Notes: generated by a model from the letters alone, not told the origin. Numbered from the stretch's first letter, positions 40,773-52,215 are shown. The stretch is DNA of 64,000 nucleotides from Cherax quadricarinatus (GCF_038502225.1 NW_027196935.1:1-64000); one strand, 5' to 3'. Translations and numbers: made by a program.

Positions 40773-42848
40773 GATATGGAATAGCAGCTTTTATCCTGTT
40801 AATAAAATGGTATGAAATAATAGCTAGAAAGGCCACAAAAATGTAGATGCAGGAATACATGCATACCCAACTCTCCCCTTCAATAATTAACAGTGGAATT
40901 GAGGGTAAATTAACTGAGTTGGTGAATACTGTTATACTGAGAATTGTAGATATTTGTAGTGAGTCATTGTCTATTCTTTACAAATAACAATCGTTTTAAG
41001 TAAAGTTCTTTGATGTCAGCGAAGGTCTCTTGATCAAACTAATTTATTTTAATCTTTCCTTCCTCGGATCTTGCATGATAGCTTCCTCTTCCCAAGGCTC
41101 TGTGTTACTCTTGCGGGTTCTGTGTTTCTTCATGCTTTTATTAATTACAAAATTCCGATGAGTCTAAAGGATAATGCACAATTAGGCGAAGGTTCCATAA
41201 CCCAAAAATCTCTGCAGTTTTCTTTCAGATATAACAAAAATAGTTATAATCTTAACAATTATTTTTAAAGGGGTGGAGGGGTAAACCAGCGGGAAGCCTC
41301 GGTCACATGACCAAAAGCTCCAGCGGCAGGTCATCATATGACTAGGAACAGCGTGAGGAAATATTTGTCCTGTTTCTTTTTCTACATTAACCAGATTTCT
41401 CTAAATTCGTCAAGAAGCATTATATTTTAAGTAAAAAGTAAGGTTAAAAATGAAAAAATTGATGTAATGGATTTAAGAAGACCGTGCGGATTTCTTTTTG
41501 GTACGAAGACTTTTATTGACTTCGGTGTGAATAGAAAAGGAAATCTAGCAAGGTTTAAAATATACATTATAGAGAATTTGTATGAAATCGCTCACCAGCC
41601 ACAGTAAGCTACCTTTCTTAACTCTGAAATTTTCGTTGAGGCTCTTGATAGTAGGAGAGCCTAGTTTAGCCTTCAAAGCAGAACGAAAAGTTTGAATACA
41701 GGAATTATTTGTTGATGCATATTTACCTGTAGTCCGATTATTCCTCTGGACCATGTATAGAGTAACAGGTTGGTTAAGTCCTCTACCGGGAGAGTTAGAG
41801 GAATGGGTACCGCACTGGGGAGTTAAAGAAGTAATTACAGTACTAGGATGCAGAGTTACAGGAGTTCTGATTATTGTACTGGTTGTTCTAGATATTGGTG
41901 GATCATGTACTGAAGTAGGTGAGTTACAAGTCCATTAGGTACTATGTTAGATGTGATACTGAGTTGCCGGTGGCTGGATGAGGAACATTATTGCAAGTTT
42001 CTAAGTAAGAGACAGTTATAGGTGGCCTGTAGTGGACAAAATACAGAGTTCCAAGGTAGGTCTGAGTACTGTACTGGGTTTGTAACAAAGATACAGGTTG
42101 CCTGGGTACTACGCTACACTATTTACAGTTGGGCTGTGTGCTATTTTTATGCTTGCTACTACTGCTATTATTCCACAACCACTACTTTTCCGGATATTAC
42201 TTCTAAATTGTTATACTTTTAATAATAATACCATTAGTCTTACTATTATTACTACTGCAACTAATTCCCAGAAATGACAGCAATAAACTACAATGACAAC
42301 AATAAACATCAACGACAGCAATAAACAACAGCAGGAATAAACAGCAACAAACATCAACCGTCAACAGCAAACAAAAACCAGCAACAACAAACAAGAACGT
42401 TAATAAAAACGAACAAAAAATAAGTAAACTAAAATAAAATATATAAAAATAATAGTACTCTCGTTCTCTTGGTATAAATTTATAAACTTATTGAAAATCT
42501 TGAGATTTTTTCAAGTGTTGATCTTTTCCCATTACTCTGAGTCAAGACGTCGACAGTGGAAATGGGGGCAGCTGTGCACACAGTCGGATTTCTTCTGACC
42601 GCAGAGTTGGGTTGATTTTGGTCGCAAAGTTTAGGTTATTTCGTTTACAGAGTTGAAAGTGTTTTACCTTAAAAAAAAAAAGATGTGGGCAATATTGTCC
42701 CCATTGCTGAGGCGTTAATTCGGTGAACAGAGCTGGAAATTGTACAAAAACTGTTTAAACAATTTTGTCAACACTGAAAGAGATATTACAGTATATTCAC
42801 TCGACTCACGAAATCGTTATGACACGAATGCAAACAAACCATACCACT
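40771..42848. other. No gene recognised
   Basis: Only short frames. A block at 41275-41345 (GTAAACCAGCGGGAAGCCTC, GGTCACATGACC) looks like a piece of a dispersed repeat. 42220-42420 is rich in AACAACA/CAGCAA trinucleotides. Confidence 0.4.
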
Positions 42849-42952
42849 GGTGAGGTTAGAACCCGCGATCCGAGAGTCGGACAACTCCAGGCCGTCGCGT
42901 CAGCCACTGAACCAGCTAGTGACACTCTGACCGCGGGTTCTAATCCCACCCG
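42849..42952. mobile_element. tRNA-like SINE piece with opposed 3' half
   Basis: On the minus strand (42920 to 42849): TAGCTGGTTCAGTGG (box A with D-loop GGTT), an anticodon-arm-like CGGCCTGGAGT...ACTCTCGG segment, then GCGGGTTCTAACCTC (box B, GGTTCTAACC). On the plus strand, 42930-42950 has CGCGGGTTCTAATCCCACCC, another box B half, facing the other way. The tRNA fold is not clean, so I call a tRNA-derived SINE, not a functional tRNA. Confidence 0.55.
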
Positions 42953-43449
42953 AAGTCTATTTTTTAAATACAGTCAATGTGTATGCATTGACAGATACAC
43001 ATTTGTAAGTGTTGTCCAGAAAAAAATGGTATTTTTTGAATAAATAACCGAAACAATTTATACATTTTGATGGCATTAACAACAAGTTTGGGTAGTTATA
43101 CCAACAGAATATTCATTGGTATATTTAAAGTCCAGTTATAATAAATTGCCTAGTTTTGTCTAGAGAATCGTAGTTAATTTGGCTCCAGAATTACCATAAT
43201 TTTGACAATACATTGTGGTAAACTAATGTAATTTTTTTTTCATAACATTAAGGCAGTTTTGTTCTAGGTTTAAAATTATGCCAACTTACATTAATCTTTC
43301 CCACTACACACACAAGGTAGCTTATGAATAAAAGAAAAAAGCTCTAGAGCAACATTTATTGTGACAAGGTTTCATTCTATGTAGAGCTTTATTAAGCCCA
43401 AGCTCTATAAAGCTCTAAAAAGAGAAAATGTCCATGTGTGTATATAGGC

Positions 43450-43562
43450 TTTGTGTATATACTTGGTGTATATACTTGGTGTATATACTTGGTGTATATA
43501 CTTTGTGTACATACTTTGTGTATATACTTGGTGTATATACTTGGTGTATATACTTGGTGTTT
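43450..43562. repeat. 13-bp minisatellite TGTATATACTTGG
   Basis: About eight to nine units with small changes (CTTTGTGTACATA in the middle). Confidence 0.9.
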
Positions 43563-43632
43563 TATTACAGTAGATATTGCAACCTGATTAACTTATATAA
43601 ATATTGTGAGGTGAAAGATATTTCGTTTTATC

Positions 43633-43826
<194 letters not shown>

Positions 43827-43837
43827 TTTTTTTTTTT

Positions 43838-44430
43838 ATTATCACACTGGCCGATTCCCACCAAGGCAGGGTGGCCCGAAAAAGAAAAACTTTCACCATC
43901 ATTCACTCCATCACTGTCTTGCCAGAAGGGTGCTTTACACTACAGTTTTTAAACTGCAACATTAACACCCCTCCTTCAGAGTGCAGGCACTGTACTTCCC
44001 ATCTCCAGGACTCAAGTCCGGCCTGCCGGTTTCCCCGAATCCCTTCATAAATGTTACTTTGCTCACACTCCAACAGCACGTCAAGTATTAAAAACCATTT
44101 GTCTCCATTCACTCCTATCAAACACGCTCACGCATGCCTGCTGGAAGTCCAAGCCCCTCGCACACAAAACCTCCTTTACCCCCTCCCTCCAACCCTTCCT
44201 AGGCCGACCCCTACCCCGCCTTCCTTCCACTACAGACTGATACACTCTTGAAGTCATTCTGTTTCGCTCCATTCTCTCTACATGTCCGAACCACCTCAAC
44301 AACCCTTCCTCAGCCCTCTGGACAACAGTTTTGGTAATCCCGCACCTCCTCCTAACTTCCAAACTACGAATTCTCTGCATTATATTCACACCACACATTG
44401 CCCTCAGACATGACATCTCCACTGCCTCCA
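43838..44430 (-). mobile_element. Very young 3' fragment of the RTE element
   Basis: Minus-strand copy of positions about 8992-9591 of the RTE at 5985-9591. Over roughly 590 bases I find a single difference (GATTCGGGG against GATTCAGGG at 9384). The C-terminal protein piece is identical over more than 110 residues from LEAVEMSCLRAMCG to the final MVFNT. The 3' tail (TTATTATC on the plus strand) adjoins a T run and TA array; the truncated 5' end sits inside the TIR of MITE C. Confidence 0.95.
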
Positions 44431-44810
44431 GTGCCGAATATGTAAAACTGGTCAATTAGCAAGAACTCATTTAAAATTAAGTCCTTTCTAAAATTTTCTC
44501 TTATACGTTTAAAGATATATTTTTTCATTAATGTTGATGTAAAAATTTATAATTTTGCACCAAAAGGAACTTAGAAAACTTACCTAACCTTATTATAGCA
44601 AGAACAATTTATTTTAGCCTAACCCAACTAAATATATTTTAGATTTGTTTACAATAATTTAATACTAAACAAACACAGTGAAATATATTTTTTTCGTTAG
44701 GTTCAGAATGATTTTGGCGAAATTATTGCATACACAAATTTTCACTTGTCCTATATGGCAAGATGAACGTTGCTATTTAAGCCAAGATCGCAAGTTCTGC
44801 CTATTCGGCA

Positions 44811-44813
<3 letters not shown>
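44431..44813. mobile_element. MITE C: left TIR clipped by the RTE fragment
   Basis: Same sequence as MITE A/D but its left end begins with GTGCCGAATATG, having lost TGTC to the RTE junction at 44430/44431. The right end is CTATTCGGCACGA then TA. It is separated from MITE D by only about 48 bases of TA. Confidence 0.85.

Positions 44814-44861
<48 letters not shown>
44814..44861. repeat. (TA)n between MITE C and D
   Basis: About 24 TA units joining two MITE copies in the same orientation. Confidence 0.95.
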
Positions 44862-44865
<4 letters not shown>

Positions 44866-45248
44866 GTGCCGAATATGTAAAACTGGTCAATTAGCAAGAA
44901 CTCATTTAAAATTAAGTCCTTTCTAAAATTTTCTCTTATACGTTTAAAGATATATTTTTTCATTAATGTTAATGTAAAAAAATTTTAATTTTGCACCAAA
45001 AGAATCTTAGAAAACTTACCTAACCTTATTATAACAAGAACAATTTATTTTAGCCTAACCCAACTAAATATATTTTAGATTTGTTGACAATAATTTAATA
45101 CTAAACAAACACAGTGAAATATATTTTTTTTCGTTAGGTTCAGAATGATTTTGGCGAAATTATTGCATACACAAATTTTCACTTGTCCTATATGGTAAGA
45201 TGAGCGTTGCTATTTAAGCCAAGATGGCAAGTTCTGCCTATTCGGCAC

Positions 45249-45252
<4 letters not shown>
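44862..45252. mobile_element. MITE D: complete copy
   Basis: Complete TIRs TGTCGTGCCGAATA and TATTCGGCACGACA, 391 bp, about 95% like A and C by eye, TA arrays at both ends (right array 45253-45330). Confidence 0.9.
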
Positions 45253-45332
<80 letters not shown>

Positions 45333-45333
<1 letters not shown>

Positions 45334-45870
45334 CACTGCTGTTGAGGGTACAGTCAGGTGCAGTATGGGTTGTGGATGGAGTTGAGGCATTACGAATGTT
45401 CTGCTTTGGCAAGGTGTGTTGAACCAGGTATTTTCAGGATTACAGAACTGCCTGTGTTTCGAGCAATGATGGTGGTTGTAGCGATGAGAGCGGATTCCAA
45501 ACATCGTCTGCAATTTAGTTCTGATTTCTTGATGACAAGTTCGCTTTTTATCTTCGTGAGATGACTGTGGATGCTGTTGTGTATTGCAGATGCGTAGTTT
45601 TCCCTTATGTACGGTTCCTCACATCCTTCACCTGGCATAGGGTAAATCCCTGAATTAAATTTATTGCGTTGTGTGTTCCTCTTTGTCATTAGGTTTTCTG
45701 AATTTATTAATAAAGCTGTTAACGTGAGTATTGCTTTTAGTAATACGGTTGTAGACCTCCAAAATCTGCTTTTGTGTACTGATGTGAAAGATTTTGACAA
45801 CCTTAATTTTGCAGTCGTTAATGAAATGTGCAGAGTATGTAATCTTGGAAAGTGTTGTGCATGCGTATAA
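45333..45870 (-). pseudogene. Penelope-like element: GIY-YIG endonuclease remnant
   Basis: Open minus frame 45800-45390. NSGIYPMPGEGCEEPYIREN corresponds to the (S)G[IV]Y..PC..C...YIGET signature of PLE GIY-YIG nucleases, with PC changed to PG and GET to REN. Downstream KKSELNCRRCLESALIATTT, then IIARNTGSSV, matches the C-terminal block KSELN.RR.LE..LI.TT..I seen in the PLE at 53280-54240. The upstream SKSFTSVHKSRFW is RT C-terminal-like. Frame mostly open but key residues are lost. Confidence 0.75.
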
Positions 45871-45896
45871 TTGACTGATTCTTTCAGGAAAGTAGT

Positions 45897-45961
45897 TTTA
45901 CCTGGAGTTTACCCGGAGAGAGTTCCGGGGGTCAACGCCCCCGCCGCCCGGTCCGTGACCA
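45897..45961 (-). mobile_element. 65-bp orphan 3' UTR of LINE D
   Basis: ACCTGGAGTTTACCCGGAGA, then GAGTTCCGGGGGTCAACGCC, then GTCCGTGACC, matching the start of the LINE D 3' UTR at 22851-22913. Only the terminal part is present: an extremely short insertion. Confidence 0.8.
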
Positions 45962-46309
45962 TCAGCTTTCATATAAAACACTTGTTTTATTTCTCAATCA
46001 AGAGGGATAAGTAGTAAAGTAGGTCATCTTTTGTCGTGTGTTTTCTGTAGACTTTAAACTCTAGTTTCAGGTCATTTAAAATTCAGCATCAAGAAAAAGG
46101 TCCTACAGAATTGACGTTGTTGAGAAGTGTGGTAATGTCTCAGACGTCTGGTCTCTATCACAGTATAACATAATTAAGTTGCACCAGTATACCTGGAAGG
46201 TATTCAGAGGGTCAACGCACCCGCGGCCCGGTCCATGACCAGGCCTCGCTGTGAATCAGGGCCTGATCAACCAGGCTGTTACTGCTGGCCTCTATTTAGG
46301 TACTGACTT

Positions 46310-47700
46310 CAGGTGTCTGTCCAGCTCCCACTTGACCGCCAGGAGTCTATTGGTAATCCCTCATATGTATGCTTGGAGATAGTTGAACAGTTTAGGACCC
46401 CTGGCACTTTTGTGTTGTCTCTTAGCATACTCATGGTAACCCTGGTTTTCATTGGGGGACGTTGCACCGCGTGCCAAGCCTTTTGCTTTTGTTGAAAGTG
46501 ATTTCCGTGTGCAGATTTGGCACTAGTGCGTCTAAGATTTTCCAAGGGTATATTATCATGTATCTTAATCGCCTGCGTTCCAGGGAGTACAGGTCAAGGG
46601 ACTTCAACCGTTCCCAGTAGTTTCACTGCTTTATGGTACTTACACGTGAAGTAAAAGTTCTCTGCATATTCTCCAGGTCTGCAATTTCAGCTATCTTGAA
46701 AGGGACCCATAGTGTACAGTAGTATTCCAACCAAGAATGAACAAGCGATTTGAAGAGAAACATTGGCTTTGCTTCACTAGGTTTGAAGGTTCTGATTGTT
46801 CATCCTATCATTTTCCTAGCAGATGTGAAAGATATATTATTGTAATCTTTGGAAGTGAGATTCTCTGACATTATCACTCCCAGGTCCTTCGCATTAGGTT
46901 TTCGCTCTACTGTGTGGTTGGAATTTGTCTTATACTCCGACACATTTTTAATTTCCTCAAGCTCTCCATAGGGAAGTACTTAAAATTTATCTTCAGTGAA
47001 ATTTATATTACTTAATGGTTATTAACCGCTTGGAGATTTCCAATGTTCTCGATGGATGTAACTGTCGTGGAAATTCTGGTATCATCAGCAATGGAGTACA
47101 CGGTGCTGTGACTTGCATCTGTCTATATCCGATATGAAGATGAGGAAAAGGACGGGAGCGAGTACTGTACCTTGTGGAACAGAGTTTTCACTGTAGCCTC
47201 CTCTGACTTTACTCCGTTTACTATTACTCTTTGTGTTCTGTTTATTAGGATGTTATAGATCCATCTACCAACTTTCCCGGCTATTCCTTTATTACTCATT
47301 TTGTGTGCTGTTACACCATCATCGCACTTGTCGATGGCTTTCGCAAAGTGTTTGCATATTACATCTGCATTTTGATTGTCCTTCAGTGCATCCAAGACAT
47401 GTCTCAGTGATTCATTAGCTGTGAGAGACAGGAGCGACCTGCTCTACACCCAGGCTGCCCTGGGTTGTGCAGTTGATGGGTATCCAAGTGGTTAGCGATC
47501 TTGCTTTTAAGAATCCTTACTATCGGTCTGCAATTCTTTTTAATTGCTTTACTGCCACCTTTGTGGAGTGGGGCTATATCTGTTGTTTTTATTGACTTTG
47601 GGATGATCCGTGTGTCTGTGTTCCCTCTCCATAAATATTTAAGGCACGTGAAAGGTTTTTAAAGGGTTGTTGATGAACACGGAGTTCCACGAGTCTGGAC
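46310..47700 (-). pseudogene. RT and C-terminus of LINE D
   Basis: Frame 47395-47123: DNQNADVICKHFAKAIDKCD corresponds to DKQNADLVYTDFAKAFDRCD, so motif A has lost its Asp (YTDF to CKHF). VGRWIYNILINRTQRVIVNG follows. Sequence near 47155-47180 still encodes a VPQGTVLAP-like motif B in a shifted frame, and 47085-47100 a degraded FADD box. The C-terminus at 46545-46309 has KTRVTMSMLRDNTKVPGVLN. Non-functional. Confidence 0.8.
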
Positions 47701-48599
47701 CTGGGACAGAGTGCATCGGCATGTCATTTATTGAGCTTTTTAAGTCCTGTATTGTTAGGATTATATCAGAAATTCTTGAATTAACTATATTTTGCGTCTT
47801 GGTCATGAAAAATCATATAGAGTGTCAACCCTGAGTCATATTGGGCCTTCAGTATCTCGCTCGTTTCTTTGCTGTCATCTCTGTAAGTCCCGACCCAATA
47901 CTGGATGTGGTTTATGCCATAGATTTGGCTAGGAAAATAATTTTTTTTTAATTTAATTTATGGCTTTGTTCTTGTGTTTCTTGGCTCCTGTAAGATTCCT
48001 TAAGTTTAGTTCGATATTTTCTGTTTCTCTGGCCAGTGCAACCTTCCATATTTCATTTATACTGGCCGCTTTCAGCGACTCCTTGATTCTTAGCCTTTGT
48101 CTGTACAGGGAGCGTCTCCTTCTAGTTTACATCCTTTCTTCTTTTCTAAAGGGAATATGCCTCGAGCATACGTCAAGTGCCCCATAATTAATTTTTTCCA
48201 AGCCAAGGTTCGGATCCATCTTGTTTAGGATATCTCCCCAGCTTGTTTCATTTAGGACATGGTTAATTTGATCCCAGTGCATGTCTGTTATTGAAGTTGA
48301 ATTTGTTTACGGCATCCTTATAACTGATCTCATTTTGCTGGTCAGGAGGCTTGTTCATACATGTCTGTACTTATATTATGTTGTGATCTGAGTGTATTGT
48401 CTTTGATACTAATTAGTTTCGTACCAGGTCATCGCTATTAGTGAATATAAGGCCAAGTGTATTTTCCAGTCTTATTGGCTCCACTGTTGGCTGGTTTAAG
48501 GTGAATTTGCTGTAGAGATTTAATAGCTCATGTGTGTGTGTGAATTTTCATCTGAGCTGTCTCCTGAGGTTATCACTGCTAAAACATTATTACCCACAT

Positions 48600-49058
48600 T
48601 TCTCCATTTTAGGTGTCTTAAGTTGAAATCACCAAGCAGCAAAATGTTTGGGGCAGGTGTTGGGAGATTTTCCAGTGTTCAGTTTTCGAAAGTTGTTCCT
48701 TGAATTGTTGGAAGTTGTACCATGTGGCTTGTATACAACCACAATGACAGCGTTTTGGTTTTCAAATTTTACTGCCAAAACTTTAACTACAACTTTGTGG
48801 TGTTTAGTACTTCCGAGAAAATGAGCGACTCTGTGACATACAGGCCAACCCCACTTGTCTGTTCTTTCTGTCGCATTTAAATAAGCTGTTTCCTGGGATC
48901 CATATTTTGTTGGCAAAATGATGCTCTGTGTGGGTCTGTGTGACAGCCATAAACACTGCATTTGACTCTGTGAGGAGTCCATTGATGAAGTGTATTTTGT
49001 TTCTTGATGGCTTTAGACCTGTATATTTACAAATACAAATGATGTATTGATGGTACAT
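48600..49058 (-). pseudogene. Endonuclease domain of LINE D
   Basis: Frame 49058-48804 reads YTGLKPSRNKIHFINGLLTE, then FMAVTQTHTEHHF (LTETHL motif). Frame 48982-48629 continues QVGLACMSQ-like sequence, then KVLAVKFENQNAVIVVVYKP, corresponding to DVLAVKIENQNHVIVVVYKP at 35815. The GDFN motif follows near 48630 in a third frame (LLGDFNLRHLKW). Two frameshifts. Confidence 0.85.
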
Positions 49059-49369
49059 AGGGAAAGAAGGCTTTATTTGGCACTAATAACTGTTGTCCTG
49101 GAGTGGGGGCCTCTGACTGTGCCTCCACTCCAGTAGTGATCAGGGGTGGTGAAGTATTTTTAAAAAATCTCTTTGGAGTGGGTGTAACTACATTGGTATG
49201 TTTCCCATGTTCTCTGTAATCTGTACTCTTGTCCCTTTAAATGGTGTGCCTGACAATGTATGTTGTAACATTATCTTTCATGGACTGCAGAATAAAATAT
49301 TTTATGGTGAAATAGTTTACAAGTAGATACGCATGTTCCTTAGGTCATGAGGTCGCGTTTTTTTATTCG

Positions 49370-49553
49370 ACCTCCTCCTCCTCTTCAGGTGCCCCATTTA
49401 CAGGTTGGCCATGACTGTACTGAGTGGTGAGCCTATGACCATTCCACATGACTGTACATAGTCACTGAAATCGATATTAAGTTTATGTCCAGGAGGGAGG
49501 AGGCTGAGATCATCAGAAACTTTCTGGTGAAGGAGTGCAATATCTTGAGCTGT
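49370..49553 (-). pseudogene. Penelope-like RT fragment
   Basis: One minus frame reads AQDIALLHQKVSDDLSLLPP, then GHKLNIDFSDYVQSCGMVIG, then SPLSTVMANL, a stop and MGHLKR. GM.(M)GSPLS.VMANL.M...E is the RT motif of PLEs after the catalytic region. The usual segment between DYVQ and GM appears deleted. Next to it lies a GCA repeat. Confidence 0.6.
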
Positions 49554-49559
49554 AGGGAC

Positions 49560-49802
49560 ACTGCAGCACCAGCATCGGCATCAGCATCAGCAGCACCAGC
49601 AGCAGCAGCATCAGCATCAGCAGCAGCATCAGCATCAGCAGCACCAGCAGCAGCATCAGCAGCAGCATCAGCAGCACTAGCAGCAGCGTCAGCAGCACTA
49701 GCAGCAGCGTCAGCAGCACTAGCAGCAGCGTCAGCAGCAGCGTCAGCAGCACTAGCAGCAGCGTCAGCAGCACTAGCAGCAGCGTCAGCAGCACTAGCAG
49801 CA
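49560..49802. repeat. Imperfect GCA/18-bp repeat
   Basis: CAGCAGCATCAGCAT grades into 18-bp units CAGCAGCACTAGCAGCAGC-GT type. It stays open in several frames (Ala/Ser on one strand, Leu or Ala/Asp on the other), which explains long frames across 49433-49999. I see no evidence of a gene using them. Confidence 0.9.
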
Positions 49803-50111
49803 GAAGACTCGCAAGTAAGACCCAACGAGTGGGTGACGGAAGTGGAAATAGAGAAGGCTAGTATTGGAGAGGAAGGTCTTGAGTTTTTAAATGAAAGAGC
49901 CAGGGCTAAACCCAGAAGCACAGCGTTGTGGGGCAGTGTAGAAAGAGCAGAGTGAAGACTGCTCACCGGCTGACAGGTGACTTGAGCAGGGTGATACAAA
50001 TCTTGATTGGCTAGGCGTCAGGTGTGGGGGCTCAAGTGGCGCTGGTAAAGTTAATCCTTAGGAAGAGATGCCATGAGTGATTGGCTAAAAATCTTCAGTT
50101 GATGAGCCATT
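49803..50111. other. No gene recognised
   Basis: Short spacer between the GCA repeat and the gag-like remnant. The frame over 49803-49955 is an extension of the repeat frame only. Confidence 0.4.
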
Positions 50112-51581
50112 TTATAGTTGTTTTAAATCACTCTCTGAATGATGGAATAGTTTCATCGTGTCTACGTGGTTATCTATGTAAGGCGATAGATCTTGTAATA
50201 GTGTTTCTAGTGAGAGCATGAAGGGAGGTTTGCATGTGTATTTTACCGTTCCATCTTTCAGGCGACTGGATAGTTCTTGGGTGAACATTGTCGTGTTGTT
50301 TGAAGGGATGATGTAGAAGTATACGCTTTCGTTGTACATACTTTCAACGCAGCGAGGGTCGTCATCTTCGTCGTCGGAGGAGAACTCATCAGAACTTTCG
50401 GGTGTGTTCATTTCTTCGGTGATAGTGTCGAGAGGAGGCTAGGAATCTTGAGTATTTGCTGGTTCAGTTGTCTGTGGTTGGTGATGGACGGTGGTGGTAG
50501 CTGGAGGTGGTTCAGGCTCATTTACTTGGGCAGTATCAGTAGAGGCGTCTGCGGTTGCCGTGAAATTGACAGTGTTAGGAATGATCTTGAGGACATCAGA
50601 TGATGGTGTGGAGGCAAGAAAATTGAAGCTAGGCATGTTGTTTAAGCGGAAGAGCTCATTAATGGTAGTGTTAAAAGAATCAGGATGTGCTGCATTTGCC
50701 AGGTGAGATTACACCATACAGTATAGCACTTTTGAAGGAGCACCGTCAAGGAGTGGAGAGATGGTATTGTTGGGGGAAGTTGTCTGTAGCGTTGCGTTTA
50801 GAATCTTGGTTGTGTCAGCTTGAAGTTTGGTTATAGCAGCGTATGTTAGTGAACTGGAGTTGTTCTTCCTCATCTTTAGTTTTCTTCGATGTGATTTCTT
50901 AGTGTGCACTTAGCTGCAGGGGTATGGTGGTTACCCTTGCATTTAAGACATGTTGGAGCCGCATTGGAGGTGCGGGATCTGAATTCATGTCCGTCATTCC
51001 CACATTTCGAATATAACTTCTTGTACTTAATGGGACAGTCCATGGTGATGTGATTTTTAGGAGTAGCAGGTCAAACAGTGGGAGATGTGTGTGAAACGTT
51101 CTGGTTCAGTGTGGCTTGGGTGAATGTGGTAATAAAAGATGGCCAGACCGTCAGAGAGACCTTGGGCAGCTATGCAGATGTTTGAGAAAGTAATCTTTAA
51201 CATAGATGAGGCGTTGAGAATCTTGGAGATGCTATCTACCGAGGCCCAGGTGTTTTGTTCCTTGATAGATATTTTCAGTGCTTCAGTTGAGAGTGAGGTG
51301 ACGATCTTGCCCAGTCTTTTCACAAAGACCGAACGTTTCGCCTTCAAGAATGGAGACGGGGATACAGTGAATTGTCGTGTTTGAAGGGTCTTGATAGAAG
51401 AGTCGTCCATTAGCTTAGATGCTTCAGAGTTATCTTGACGGACGACAGTGAAGTCCTTCAGAGAGTGAATTGTCGCAAATTTAACCTGCAGGTAGGTCCT
51501 AACGGCGGTAGCTAAGACCAATTTCGTGGAATCATTGATTACTCCATTCACAGGTTTTATTTTTATACGATGCGACAGCAT
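50112..51581 (-). pseudogene. Gag-like ORF1 of a LINE with zinc knuckles, broken
   Basis: The N-terminal 174 codons (51581-51057) are open: TVVRQDNSEASKLMDDSSIK and NASSMLKITFSNICIAAQGL look like the nucleic-acid-binding region of jockey-type ORF1 proteins, ending at the first knuckle CLTCYS. Frameshifted sequence (51060-50900) retains Cys/His clusters (CGNDGHEFRSR, CLKCKGNHHTPAAKC). Then acidic and Pro/Thr-rich C-terminal parts: KIIPNTVNFTATADASTDTA (50600-50500) and SSDEFSSDDEDDDPRCVESM (50398-50340). Same strand as LINE D at 46188-49058, so probably the matching ORF1. Confidence 0.7.
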
Positions 51582-51748
51582 TGTGAGAATGGATATGGTG
51601 CTTGTATAATATAAATTCCCCTCCCCAGTGGGGATCGAAGAGAGACTTCTTTAGTGTAGAGCGACTGTCTTGCCAGTAGCAAGGTTAGCAGTGCAATGAC
51701 ACATGTAGGAAGACTAGTTATTACCTATTAGTGATTACCTATTTGTAG

Positions 51749-52215
51749 ATAAATTAGACACATGTGCAACTCTTGGGTATCTTTATTGAGGAAATGTGTC
51801 TAATTTATCAACATGTCGGTTCTCTGAACCATTCATCTACAAACCTGTCAGACACTGCAACTTCTTGGGTTCTTAATACTTAGGAATTCTTCGCTTGCCT
51901 AATTCTTGGGCACAACCTACTTCCACATTGAACAAATGTGACACCACCTATGACTGCTGCACCTCTCCTGCCATACGGTTTATAAGCTGCTTCTCCGCTC
52001 ATCTGCCGTATTCTACTCAAGATTGATGGACTGAACACATCGACTCAAGGTTGAGGGACTGATTACCTCATTCTCCTCCTGTATTTCAAGTTTCTCCTAT
52101 GTATGGACTGATGAAGCCACTGTGTGGCGAAACGTTTCCTCAATAAAGATATCCAAGAGTTGCACATGTGTCTAATTTATCAACATGTCGGTTCTCTGAA
52201 CCATTCATCTACAAA
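51749..52215 (+). mobile_element. Foldback hammerhead-like element with perfect 13-bp target duplication
   Basis: Flanked by TACCTATTTGTAG at 51736-51748 and 52216-52228. The left arm (51749-51793) is the reverse complement of 52137-52180 at 43 of 44 positions. A 49-bp direct repeat (TGTGTCTAATTTATC to ATCTACAAA) occurs at 51795-51843 and 52167-52215, the second copy forming the 3' end. The interior shares blocks with 5370-5515 and with 18180-18260. The core CTGATGA-hairpin-GAAACG is at 52108-52134, followed by AATAAAG. No coding capacity. Confidence 0.88.
52108..52134 (+). ncRNA. Hammerhead-like catalytic core, best copy
   Basis: CTGATGA exactly (52108-52114), A, a 5-bp stem GCCAC-TGT-GTGGC (52116-52128), GAAA (52129-52132), CG. 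This is the conserved core of hammerhead ribozymes. A four-base stem I could form between TGGA just before the core (52104-52107) and TCCA (52152-52155), putting a UA dinucleotide (52150-52151) at the cleavage position; stem III would be weak. Hammerheads are known from the pseudo-LTRs of Penelope-like elements. Confidence 0.6.

Larger units (their letters stand above)
46188..49058 (-). mobile_element. LINE D copy, endonuclease to 3' UTR, decayed
   Basis: Minus-strand: endonuclease 49058-48600, linker 48300-47900, RT 47700-46900, C-terminus 46900-46310, 3' UTR 46310-46188 (GTCAACGCACCCGCGGCCCG). Orientation and position place it downstream of the gag-like ORF1 at 51581-50112, which may be its own ORF1. 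Confidence 0.85.

Noticed and set aside
42849..42920. Functional tRNA gene
   Set aside because: Box A and box B are present but the acceptor and anticodon stems do not pair cleanly; a SINE is more likely.
49485..49955. Ala/Ser-rich frame of 156 codons
   Set aside because: Mostly GCA-type repeat; the antisense strand is equally open. The unique ends resemble no known protein, and one flank is better explained as a PLE RT on the minus strand.
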